A DNA stretch of 10,863 nt from Beroe ovata (Eukaryota > Ctenophora > Nuda > Beroida > Beroidae). The notes under the pieces were generated by a model that saw nothing but the letters and a program-made list of their open reading frames with translations, was not told where the DNA came from and ran no database searches. The translations under genes and the position numbers were made by a program. The stretch lies in the NCBI GenBank assembly GCA_946803715.1, contig CAMPET010000119.1, positions 49,722 to 60,584 on the forward strand. The letters are read 5' to 3'. Below, piece by piece: positions 1 to 6,115 of this stretch (within the stretch, counting starts at the first letter, position 1; every line of letters begins with the position of its first letter).

Positions 1-90
1 TTCCTCAGTTCCATATTCCTCAGTTCCATATTCCTCAGTTCCATATTCCTCAGTTCCATATTCCTCAGTTCCATATTCCTCAGTTCCAAG
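1..90. repeat. 15-bp tandem repeat encoding GTEEY
   Basis: Five identical 15-bp units (ttcctcagttccata) and a sixth differing at its last bases run from the left edge. In the minus-strand frame they encode GTEEY. Related 15-bp units occur again at 403-459 (GTEEH/GTEEN), so this motif flanks the His-rich block on both sides. Confidence 0.95.
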
Positions 91-534
91 TTCTCCAAAG
101 TCACCTTCTCCCTCATGATCGTGCTCTCTATGATGAGGTTGTTCTTCATGGACACATTCACAATGAAAATGTCCCTCATGACCATGGTCACCTCCTTCAT
201 GTTCCTCATGTTCACCTCCATGTGCCTCGTGATCATGTCCTTGATGTCCTTCATAGTCATGTCCCTGGTGTTCTTCATAATCATATCCCTGGTGTTCTCC
301 ATAATCATATCCCTGGTGTTCTTCATAATCATGTCCCTGGTGTTCTTCATGATCATGTCCCTGGTGTTCTTCATGATCATGTCCCTGGTGTTCTTCATGA
401 TCCCATTCAGTTCCATGTTCCTCAGTTCCATGTTCCTCAGTTCCATTTTCCTCAGTTCCATGTTCCTCTTGTCTCTTAACCACTCCACTCTGAGCCAGGA
501 CCACCAATCCCAACAGAAGAAGGAACAACTTCAT
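1..534 (-). CDS. Secreted His/Glu-rich repeat protein, 5' part (runs off left edge)
   Basis: An open frame of 178 codons runs from the ATG at 534-532 to the window edge with no stop. Residues 1-15 are a signal peptide (MKLFLLLLGLVVLAQ), followed by SGVVKR ending in a dibasic KR at 20-21, a plausible proprotein cleavage site. Residues 26-43 are GTEE[H/N] repeats. Residues 45-100 are seven 8-residue units of the form D[H/Y]EEHQG[H/Y]. Residues 101-146 are an irregular His/Gly/Glu stretch holding the only two cysteines (HCECVH, 124-129). Residues 150-178 are GTEEY repeats continuing leftward. The repeats vary at H/Y and E/G with no stop, which argues for selection on the protein. A good splice acceptor (ttctatacag, just upstream of the ATG) suggests a 5'UTR intron. 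Function is unknown; the His density suggests metal binding or a structural extracellular role (inference). The leader resembles that of the gene at 1309-1752. Confidence 0.8.
   Translation of the reverse strand, partial: MKLFLLLLGLVVLAQSGVVKRQEEHGTEENGTEEHGTEEHGTEWDHEEHQGHDHEEHQGHDHEEHQGHDYEEHQGYDYGEHQGYDYEEHQGHDYEGHQGHDHEAHGGEHEEHEGGDHGHEGHFHCECVHEEQPHHREHDHEGEGDFGELGTEEYGTEEYGTEEYGTEEYGTEEYGTEE
235..402. repeat. 24-bp coding tandem repeat (DHEEHQGH)
   Basis: Seven in-frame 24-bp units encode D[H/Y][E][E/G]HQG[H/Y] on the minus strand. Units differ by codon changes that swap His for Tyr or Glu for Gly but keep length and frame exactly. Confidence 0.93.
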
Positions 535-561
535 TTCTCCCTGTATAGAATATCATGTTAA

Positions 562-1308
562 TATATATCTACCCGACACAACTATAGAATGCTGGGCATG
601 GTAAAGCGACAATGACAAACAGGCATGGATGAAAACAGGCTAAATTCCCCCACGCCAAATCTGTAATAGTGGACTGTCAGTGATAGTACAGTAAGACTGC
701 GTGGAGTCGTACATTCCAAACACTAAATTGCCCACTGGGACAGCATACTTTTAAAGCTCCCTCCCCCTGGCAAGAATGGAGCTGAGTTTAATTCTATGAG
801 GCAGTTTTTTCAATCTATGATCATCATTGTTCTGACTCAACTTGTCCCGGCTCAATGATCTCGCTATTAACACTGTTCATTGATCACTGAACTAATTGAT
901 CGTTATTTAATCATTATCGTTATGTTAATGCTGCAGTAAACGCGTGCGTAGTAAGGCGGTTATTAAAATGTGAATACCACGAAAAACTTCCGATCTGACT
1001 GGTAACGTGAAATAAAAACTAATTCTCAATACGTTCCTCGGACACTGAATTAAGTATCATAAGTTTTTTTTCTTTGAAAACTACATCGTATTAAATATTA
1101 ATTTAGCGTCCAATCCAGTACATGAGTATTGAGTAATGAATGACTATCATAGTGAGTTTAAAGCCAGTCACGGTGTCTAGTTATCGTCTGATGTTGATAA
1201 AACTCAAAACATCGAGAAACTGATTGGTTTTTAATGCACATCAAATATTCGTGTTCTAATGTCAATGAATTAGGAGGAATTTCAAATACTTTGACCGAAA
1301 AAAAACGG
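562..1308. other. Intergenic, no gene seen
   Basis: No convincing coding sequence is visible on either strand. On the minus strand a TTTAAA-type TATA-like element lies near 749-757, within range to serve the His-rich gene. ATTAAA on the minus strand (1230-1235) lies 75 nt past the stop of the acidic secreted gene and is a candidate poly(A) signal for it. The rest is AT-rich and featureless to me. Confidence 0.5.
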
Positions 1309-1752
1309 TTACTCAGTGGTAAGAAATGTTTTAAAATCTTCTCCCTTCCATTCTTCTTCTTCTTCTTCCCCTTCCTCTGTGTAATCAGGGGTTGATTCAG
1401 TGACCCACTCAGTGGTCGTTGTCTCAGTGGTCGTCATCTCAGTACCCTCTTCCTCCTCCTCCCCAAAAATAACTTCCTCCACACTCGAAATCTTGTTCGG
1501 ATTGTGTACGTTCTCGACGTAATAATCCACATCCAGATACTTGTTAGTTTCCTCCGAATCCACATCTTTCCAATGTATACGGTCGATAGACGCGTACTTG
1601 TAAAACTCGTCCCTCCAACGGGTGACTCTGTCATGCGGTGCGGGAACATCTGGGGGTGCGGTGACATCAGGGGATGTTTCGTCATCACGCTTCACTGGTC
1701 CACCATGTGCCAACAGCACAAGAGATGTGATAATAATTACCACAACTGTCAT
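1309..1752 (-). CDS. Secreted acidic Thr/Glu-rich protein (copy A)
   Basis: Complete 147-residue frame. Residues 1-16 are a strongly hydrophobic signal peptide, followed by GGPVKR with a dibasic KR at 21-22. A Pro/Asp-rich linker (about 25-40) leads to a short non-repetitive segment (about 41-85) rich in aromatic and charged residues, which includes DRVTRWRDEF and IDRIHWKDVD. The C-terminal half is low complexity: a Glu run (about 98-102), TTTETTTTEW (107-116), and a second Glu run near 128-135. The start is supported by a TTTCAG acceptor directly before the ATG (cgttttcag then aATG), implying an upstream non-coding exon or UTR intron. A near-identical N-terminal half exists at 3556-3759. No known family is recognised. 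The acidic composition suggests an extracellular matrix, mineral-associated or Ca-binding role (inference only). Confidence 0.8.
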   Translation of the reverse strand: MTVVVIIITSLVLLAHGGPVKRDDETSPDVTAPPDVPAPHDRVTRWRDEFYKYASIDRIHWKDVDSEETNKYLDVDYYVENVHNPNKISSVEEVIFGEEEEEGTEMTTTETTTTEWVTESTPDYTEEGEEEEEEWKGEDFKTFLTTE

Positions 1753-2163
1753 TCTGAAAACGCGTATTCTATGTGAATTTCACAACTACTGATACATAAT
1801 TCGATATGGGTTTCTGAGAAATTGAAGTGAAAGCTAGAAAATTAGAATTTGTACCGAAATTAAAGGACAAAGACTCGTTAACGTGTGTAAAGTGTGTCGT
1901 GTTAGCATGCAGCAGCATTGAATATCGGTAGTTTGGAGTTTCGTAACTACTTAAAACGGGTCATTGATCCTCTACTAACTACGCCCTTGAGTCACGTGAC
2001 AATTATTGGAGAGTCACGTGACAATTATTGGAGTGTGTGTAGTTAATTTCAGTATCCAAACTTGAGTTGTCTGTTCTTGAGAAGGTGCAGAAGTAAAACA
2101 CATTGAGTTAAGTGAAATTGCTAGAGTAGAACACTTCAATTACCACACTTGTTTCTCCAAATA
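1753..2163 (-). promoter_or_regulatory. Upstream region of acidic secreted gene, copy A
   Basis: This non-coding region separates the secreted gene from the membrane-protein gene and is conserved in copy B (about 3760-4130). It contains a TTTCAG acceptor at its start-codon side and the doubled CACGTG palindromes described separately. Conservation between copies may only reflect recent duplication. Confidence 0.5.
1989..2032. promoter_or_regulatory. Doubled CLEAR-type E-box (GTCACGTGAC x2)
   Basis: A 22-bp unit is present twice in tandem (1989-2010 and 2011-2032). Each unit holds the 10-bp palindrome GTCACGTGAC (1991-2000, 2013-2022), the core recognised by bHLH-Zip factors of the TFE/MITF/USF type. 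The first palindrome overlaps a TGAGTCA bZIP-type site (1988-1994). Copy B has one unit only (3980-3989). The sites lie about 240 bp upstream of the secreted gene start. Confidence 0.55.
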
Positions 2164-2713
2164 TACAGGGTATCAGGTATGTCATGAAAAAGTGGACAAA
2201 AGTAAACGTCCATATCTCAGCTTCTGTTCGGAGTTTCTTGATGAAATTTGAAGGTGTGGTAGATATTGGCAATAAGTTTTCCCCACCAAATTTTCAAGTC
2301 CCCAGCACAAAAACTTCCCGAGTTATCATCAAAAACCTTACTTTTAAATTTTTCTTCATTTCTTATGCTGTCTATAACTCCTGTCGTGTTTGGAGATTAA
2401 CAAAGAAATTTTCAGCGTAGAAAGACATCACTTGCACCAACTTGCTCAAAAAATTTCAAGTATCTACCTCAAAAATTGACAGAGAAATTGGCAAAAACCA
2501 GAGAACTGCTTTTGTCAACTTCATTCATCGACAACGCACGATCTGAGCGTCAAAAATGAATGCAGACATCAACATAACAATCCTCAACTATTCCAGAACA
2601 AATCCTGAAAATTTCATCAAGATATTTCAAAAAACGTCGAAGATATACAAGTTTTTGTAGAGCACACTGATGTTGATATCAACAGTTGTCCACTTTTTTT
2701 GACACACCCTGTA
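2164..2713. mobile_element. Mariner-like MITE, 550 bp, with TA target duplication
   Basis: The left end begins TACAGGGTAT and the right end finishes ACACCCTGTA, flanked by TA at 2162-2163 and 2714-2715. The terminal inverted repeats are imperfect: TACAGGGT, then a gapped GTCA..AAAAAGTGGACAA block (left to 2199; right 2686-2713). A second inverted block, cttgatgaaattt at 2237-2249, matches its complement at 2609-2621. These ends and the TA duplication are typical of Tc1/mariner elements. No transposase is encoded, so it is non-autonomous. Copy B of the duplication lacks it at the corresponding site (about 4130), which dates the insertion after, or its loss from copy B since, the duplication. 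Confidence 0.88.
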
Positions 2714-2783
2714 TAAGCAAAATTTTCCAGCTCTGCGATAGTTTGTCCTCAGTCATCAAGGGTGAAATCAATTCTCGGATAGA

Positions 2784-3091
2784 TTAAAACAGAGTTTTGA
2801 TTCGTGTGTCATCACATGTCACTCGGTCGCTGCCCCATTCCGTTGTTTGCCACAACACGTGACCCACAGATTGACCATGTTCCCCAGCAATGCCGCCACC
2901 AGAAACACCACTCCCACACACATCTTGACAGGAACGCCGCCGTCCCCCGCCGCCGTCCCCCGCCGCTATCTCCATCTCCTCTGACCACGCCCTGTGCCAT
3001 GTGTCCACCTTGTTAGAGAGAGAAGAGGAGAGCAGTGTAAGCATGACGAGCGCGTAGCTGTACAGTACAGTGAGGAGGAATGTGTAGAGGG
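2784..3091 (-). pseudogene. Small membrane protein exon 2, copy A, frameshifted
   Basis: The exon begins at 3091 after a strong acceptor (ctctccccccag) and matches exon 2 of copy B (4246-4505). The first transmembrane segment (LYTFLLTVLYSYALVMLTLL) and the loop are kept. Then a 13-bp unit, gccgtcccccgcc on the plus strand, present once in copy B, is duplicated near 2937-2962. This shifts the frame, so the second transmembrane segment is replaced by a Gly/Arg/Ser-rich tail ending at 2784. The ancestral stop lies at 2819-2821. The second-helix sequence survives in the shifted frame, so the damage is recent. A 132-residue product is possible if spliced, but I read it as a decaying copy. Confidence 0.7.
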
Positions 3092-3128
3092 CTGGGGGGA
3101 GAGATGGTGTTATGTGGAGATATGTGTG

Positions 3129-3168
3129 GTTTGTGTTAGTATAGGGAGGTTTGTGTTAGTATAGGGAG
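3129..3168. repeat. 20-bp tandem duplication in intron, copy A
   Basis: gtttgtgttagtatagggag occurs twice in tandem (3129-3148, 3149-3168). The aligned intron of copy B has one, slightly diverged, unit near 4533-4552. Confidence 0.85.
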
Positions 3169-3371
3169 CGTGGGCAGATATCGACATTTTCCCGACCCGC
3201 CCCCCATCTCTACCCATGTGTGGTGATAGACACGTAAATTCGGCGACCCGTTCCCATCCGACACTATTATCTGTACAATCATGACCTTCTCCCTATCCCA
3301 TAGACGGGGCATATGCATTGTGCACCCAATCTGTCACTTTTCTGCGTTATTGTGATGGTTGTTATACTTGC

Positions 3372-3462
3372 CACAACTCGTAGATAGGGCAGTGACTGCG
3401 ATACGGATATACTTCGAGCCGTTTTCTCCCGGATTTGTCCCATCTTCTTTGTTTCCTGACAT
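3372..3462 (-). pseudogene. Small membrane protein exon 1, copy A (GC donor)
   Basis: 91 nt encoding 30 residues starting MSGNKEDGTNPGENGSKYIR, nearly identical to exon 1 of copy B. The exon ends in phase 1, matching the exon 2 acceptor at 3091. Where copy B has a perfect GTAAGT donor, copy A has GCAAGT (3371-3366), a rare GC-AG type junction. GC donors can be functional, so this change alone does not kill the gene. Together with the frameshift in exon 2 it supports relaxed constraint. The intron would be 280 bp. Confidence 0.65.
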
Positions 3463-3554
3463 GATGCAAATCTGAACTGGTATCAAAATGAAAGATCATT
3501 AAGTTGCACTGTTGTAGGGGGGGGCAAGTCTAATTTTGGGCAATCATGTCCAAA

Positions 3555-3555
3555 N
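3555..3555. other. Assembly gap (single N)
   Basis: One N lies exactly where homology to copy A stops inside the secreted gene. The sequences on the two sides are unrelated in reading frame and in homology, so the N probably stands for a gap of unknown length. Confidence 0.75.
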
Positions 3556-3759
3556 CGAATCCACATCTTTCCAATGTATACGGTCGATGGACGCGTACTT
3601 GTAGAACTCGTCCCTCCACCGGGTGACTCTGTCATGGGCGGGGGGTGCGGGAACATGAGGGGGTGCGGTGACATCAGGGGATGTTTCGTCATCACGCTTC
3701 ACTGGTCCACCATGTGACAGTAGCACAAGAGATGTGATAATAACGACCGCAACTGTCAT
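3556..3759 (-). CDS. Secreted acidic protein, copy B, 5' part only
   Basis: 68 codons from the ATG at 3759-3757 to the gap. The product matches residues 1-66 of the gene at 1309-1752: signal peptide, GGPVKR dibasic site at 21-22, and the DRVTRWRDEF and IDRIHWKDVD blocks. It differs by a few substitutions (A/V, S for A at the signal end, PHVPAPPA for PDVPAP) and a two-residue insertion. The frame can be read upstream to 3825, but the TTTCAG acceptor before the ATG is conserved with copy A and favours 3759. The Glu/Thr-rich half is missing in the gap, so I cannot tell whether the gene is intact. Confidence 0.75.
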
Positions 3760-3979
3760 TCTGAAAACGCGTATTCTATGTGAATAATTCGATATGCGTT
3801 TTTGAGAAATTGAAGTGAAAAACAAGAAAATTATAATTTGTACCGAAATTAAAGGACAAGAACTCGTTAACGTGTGTAAAGTGTGTCGTGTTAGTGTGCA
3901 GCAGCATTGAATATCGGTAGTTTGGAGTTTCGTAACTACTTAGAACGGGTCATTCATCCTCTACTTACTACGCCCTTGA

Positions 3980-3989
3980 GTCACGTGAC
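3980..3989. promoter_or_regulatory. CLEAR-type E-box GTCACGTGAC, copy B
   Basis: A single GTCACGTGAC palindrome lies about 220 bp upstream of the copy B secreted gene. It overlaps TGAGTCA in the same composite arrangement as the first copy A site. Confidence 0.5.
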
Positions 3990-4245
3990 AATTATTGGAG
4001 TGTGTGTAGTTAATTTCAATATCCAAACTTGAGCGGTCTGTTCTTGAGAAGGTGCTCAAGTAAAACACATTGAGTTAAGTGAAATTTCTGGAGTAGAACA
4101 CTTCAATTGCCACACTTGTTTCTCCAAATATAGAAGCAAAATTTCCCTCAGTTTGTCCTCAGTCATCACGGGTGAAATCAATTCTCGGATAGAACAAATT
4201 CTCGGATAGATTAAAGCAGAGTTTTGATTCGTGTGTCATCACATG

Positions 4246-4505
4246 TCACTCGGTTACTGCTCCATTCCGTTGTTTCCCACAACACGTGACCCACAGATTG
4301 ACCATGTTCCCCAGCAATGCTGCCACCAGGAACACCACTCCCACACACATCTTGACAGGAACGCCACCGTCCCCCGCCGCTATCTCCATCTCCTCTGACC
4401 ACGCCCTGTGCCACGTGTCTACCTTGTTAGAGAGAGAAGAGGAGAGCAGTGTAAGCATGACGAGCGCGTAGCAGTACAGTATAGTGAGGAGGAATGTGTA
4501 GAGGG
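4246..4505 (-). CDS. Small membrane protein exon 2, copy B (intact)
   Basis: The exon starts at 4505 after a strong polypyrimidine acceptor (ctctccccccag) in phase 1 and ends at a TGA (4246-4248). Joined to exon 1 (4747-4837) it gives a 116-residue protein. Exon 2 encodes a hydrophobic segment (LYTFLLTILYCYALVMLTLL, about residues 32-51), a polar loop of about 30 residues with WHRAWSEEMEI, and a second membrane segment (MCVGVVFLVAALLGNMVNLW, about 83-102). A short polar tail follows (CCGKQRNGAVTE). With the hydrophobic end of exon 1, two or three membrane passes are possible. I do not recognise a family. It lies 487 bp upstream of the copy B secreted gene on the same strand, and this pairing is kept in copy A. 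Copy A lost the second helix by frameshift. Confidence 0.7.
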
Positions 4506-4746
4506 CTGGGGGGAGAGATGGTGAAATTTGGTGTGTGTTAGGACTTAGGGAGTGTGGGCAGATATCGGCATTAACCCGACCTCCCCCATCTCTACACATA
4601 TATGGTTATAGAAACGTTATTTCGGCAACCCTTCCTCATCCGACACTATTATCTGTACAATCATGACCTTCTCCCTATCCCATAGACGGGACTTGCGCAC
4701 CCAATCTGTCACTTTTCTGCGTTATTGTGATGGTTGTTATACTTAC

Positions 4747-4837
4747 AACAACTCGTAGATAGGACTGTGACTGCGATACGGAGATATTTCGAGCCGTTTT
4801 CTCCCGGATTTGTCCCATCTTCTTTGTTTCCTGACAT
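4747..4837 (-). CDS. Small membrane protein exon 1, copy B
   Basis: 91 nt from the ATG at 4837-4835 to a perfect GTAAGT donor (4746-4741), encoding 30 residues plus one base. The product begins MSGNKEDGTNPGENGSKYLR, a hydrophilic and probably cytosolic N-terminus. It ends in a hydrophobic stretch (IAVTVLSTSC) that joins the first membrane segment of exon 2. The phase-1 donor fits the phase-1 acceptor at 4505 and gives Ser31. The 241-bp intron has in-frame stops, so splicing is needed. The start is the first ATG in the frame and is conserved in copy A. Confidence 0.68.
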
Positions 4838-5024
4838 AATGCAAATTATAACTGCTACCTATCTAATTGAAAGATAATTAAGTTGCACTGTTGAATGAGA
4901 ACAATTCAAATAATACTCACTGCTTCGTATAACCTGGAATATCCGTATACCCACTACAGTACAATGTGAAGCTAGTATTACCAGTGACACCCAACTTACA
5001 ACTCCTAATGAGAAACATCGGGAT

Positions 5025-5062
5025 TCATCACTGATGAGTCATCACTCAGTCATCAGTGATGA
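5025..5062. promoter_or_regulatory. Inverted repeat with central TGAGTCA, upstream of copy B membrane gene
   Basis: Perfect 13-bp arms tcatcactgatga (5025-5037) and tcatcagtgatga (5050-5062) enclose a 12-bp loop. A bZIP/AP-1-type TGAGTCA sits at 5035-5041. It lies about 190 bp upstream of the start at 4837 and about 40 bp past the stop at 5100, so it could be a promoter element or a 3'-end structure. Confidence 0.45.
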
Positions 5063-5099
5063 CAGATGTCATAAGTGATATCAATCCATGACACTTTGA

Positions 5100-5344
5100 T
5101 TACTCAATGATGTAAAAACCTTTGTGTTCGAAGAAGATGCAAGTTGCGATGAAGAAAGCAACTGTTGCTAGCGTTGAGCTTATCAGCCCAATTCGGGACA
5201 TATTGACTTGTAATCTAAGGAGAACCCTAACGTTGTGTGTCACAGTGACCACGTTATTGTTGACTTTACCTATGAGGAACCTGGGAACAACAACAAGTAG
5301 AGAACAAATTGAACAACATAAACAAATGAGTGATGTAGCATTGA
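5100..5344 (-). CDS. Possible divergent third membrane-protein exon (copy C)
   Basis: An open frame on the minus strand can begin after an acceptor (ttgctaccag) at 5344 in phase 1, the same phase as exon 2 of copies A and B. It encodes 80 residues against 85 in copy B, with the same plan: a membrane segment (SLICLCCSICSLLVVVPRFL), a polar loop of about 25 residues after a shared KV, a second membrane segment (IGLISSTLATVAFFIATCIF), and a short tail to a stop at 5100. Sequence identity to copy B is low, so homology is inferred from position, strand, phase and topology. No matching first exon was found in 5345-5700. Alternatively it is an unspliced ORF from the ATG at 5399. Confidence 0.42.
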
Positions 5345-5402
5345 CTGGTAGCAAATGTATAGTGGGGATTATGTAATGCTTCACTTGATGACAGCCCATC
5401 AC

Positions 5403-5897
5403 ATGATATCACTATAACAGTGATGATACGATGTATCTGTAGTATGTACTAGATACACTTATTGGCATACTGAATTCAAGCGTATTAAACTTGTACCGTT
5501 CTTAAAAGTGGGAAACTATCAAATCTCTACCACAATATGATATTCCATGATCATTCTACTCTGGTTGGCAAATGAAATTGAACTTATGGCTGTACTTATT
5601 AGTTATCAAGTCTCGTTCAATACTCGATCCGGGTACAGTCTTATATTCGATAATGACGCCTCATCCTTGAGCATGGTGTCTGTTTGGGTTGCAGATTAGC
5701 TAGCATCCGCCACTTTACAGTGGCTCTTGAGAAGTGGCACCCGAACACCCGATACTTTACGGCACGCACTGAGTATTTAGCACAGTACAAACAACGTTTT
5801 TCGCGCGGCGCAGCACTTTATGCGCGGCGCTAATTAATTGGTTTAATTGGCGATTAAGATGGTGGCTACCAAGCCATTATAAATTGCCCCATTGCAG
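5403..5897. other. Intergenic / YY1 upstream region
   Basis: It lies between the minus-strand cluster and the first visible YY1 exon. There is no convincing exon. A CpG-dense patch (5798-5830) carries two GCGCGGCGC copies in otherwise AT-rich DNA. A YY1-type AAGATGGTGGC lies at 5856-5866. The missing 5' coding part of YY1 either lies left of or inside this region unrecognised, or is absent. Confidence 0.5.
5856..5866 (+). promoter_or_regulatory. YY1-like binding site beside the YY1 gene
   Basis: AAGATGGTGGC differs at one position from the vertebrate YY1 consensus AAGATGGCGGC. It lies 32 bp before the first visible YY1 exon, probably in an intron or promoter. A GCCAT core, also the heart of YY1 sites, follows at 5873-5877. 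Confidence 0.35.
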
Positions 5898-6027
5898 AAA
5901 TTGATTTCGCGGAGGACGACCGGTCCTCAAACGCAGATGGCAAAATCAACAAGACACTCTCGAAAAGTGATCTTGATAAGATGAACCTACGGGATCCTAA
6001 GACACTCGCAGAAATTGCTAAGAAATT
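5898..6027 (+). CDS. YY1: YY1/Pleiohomeotic exon: pre-finger segment
   Basis: The exon follows acceptor ccccattgcag and ends at a perfect GTGAGT donor in phase 2. It encodes IDFAEDDRSS..., a Lys/Asp-rich stretch, then LRDPKTLAEIAKK. The last part aligns with the conserved YY1 segment LSDPKQLAEFAR that lies just before the zinc fingers. YY1/Pho is a sequence-specific C2H2 transcription factor that activates or represses genes and recruits Polycomb-type complexes. The upstream acidic part of the protein is not recognised. The acceptor choice is inferred; the frame stays open upstream to a stop near 5854. Confidence 0.8.
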
Positions 6028-6115
6028 GTGAGTACACATTCACCGTTTGTACACGTCCGCGTGTTGATCCAATGATGTAAATACACTTCCTGCATTCATC
6101 CCATCTTGTTTTCAG

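Larger units (their letters stand above)
1556..3514. repeat. Tandem segmental duplication, copy A
   Basis: From about 1556 to 3514 the sequence matches 3556-4893 in order and orientation: secreted-gene 5' half, its upstream region, then the two-exon membrane-protein gene. Homology on the right stops just after gttgcactgttg. Copy A is longer because of a 550-bp mobile element and small tandem duplications of 22, 13 and 20 bp. The true left limit of the unit is unknown because copy B is cut by the gap at 3555. Confidence 0.92.
3556..4893. repeat. Tandem segmental duplication, copy B
   Basis: Head-to-tail copy of 1556-3514, starting at the gap at 3555. It lacks the MITE, the 22-bp E-box duplication, the 13-bp exon duplication and the 20-bp intron duplication of copy A. 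It has its own 18-bp-spaced repeat of aattctcggataga (4180-4193 and 4198-4211). Confidence 0.92.

Noticed and set aside
115-561. Plus-strand frame of 148 codons rich in Met/Ser/Phe/Leu
   Set aside because: It is the antisense shadow of the His/Glu-rich minus-strand gene; its apparent repeats come from the 24-bp coding units. The frame at 222-479 is another shadow.
1504-1776. Plus-strand ORF opposite the acidic secreted gene
   Set aside because: Antisense to a frame with a clear signal peptide and a conserved paralog; no domain or splice evidence of its own.
2184-2420. ORF of 78 codons inside the MITE
   Set aside because: No resemblance to a transposase and it starts within the terminal inverted repeat; chance ORF in a non-autonomous element.
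2804-3016. Plus-strand His/Pro-rich ORF
   Set aside because: Shadow of membrane-protein exon 2, disrupted and varying between copies as expected for the antisense frame.
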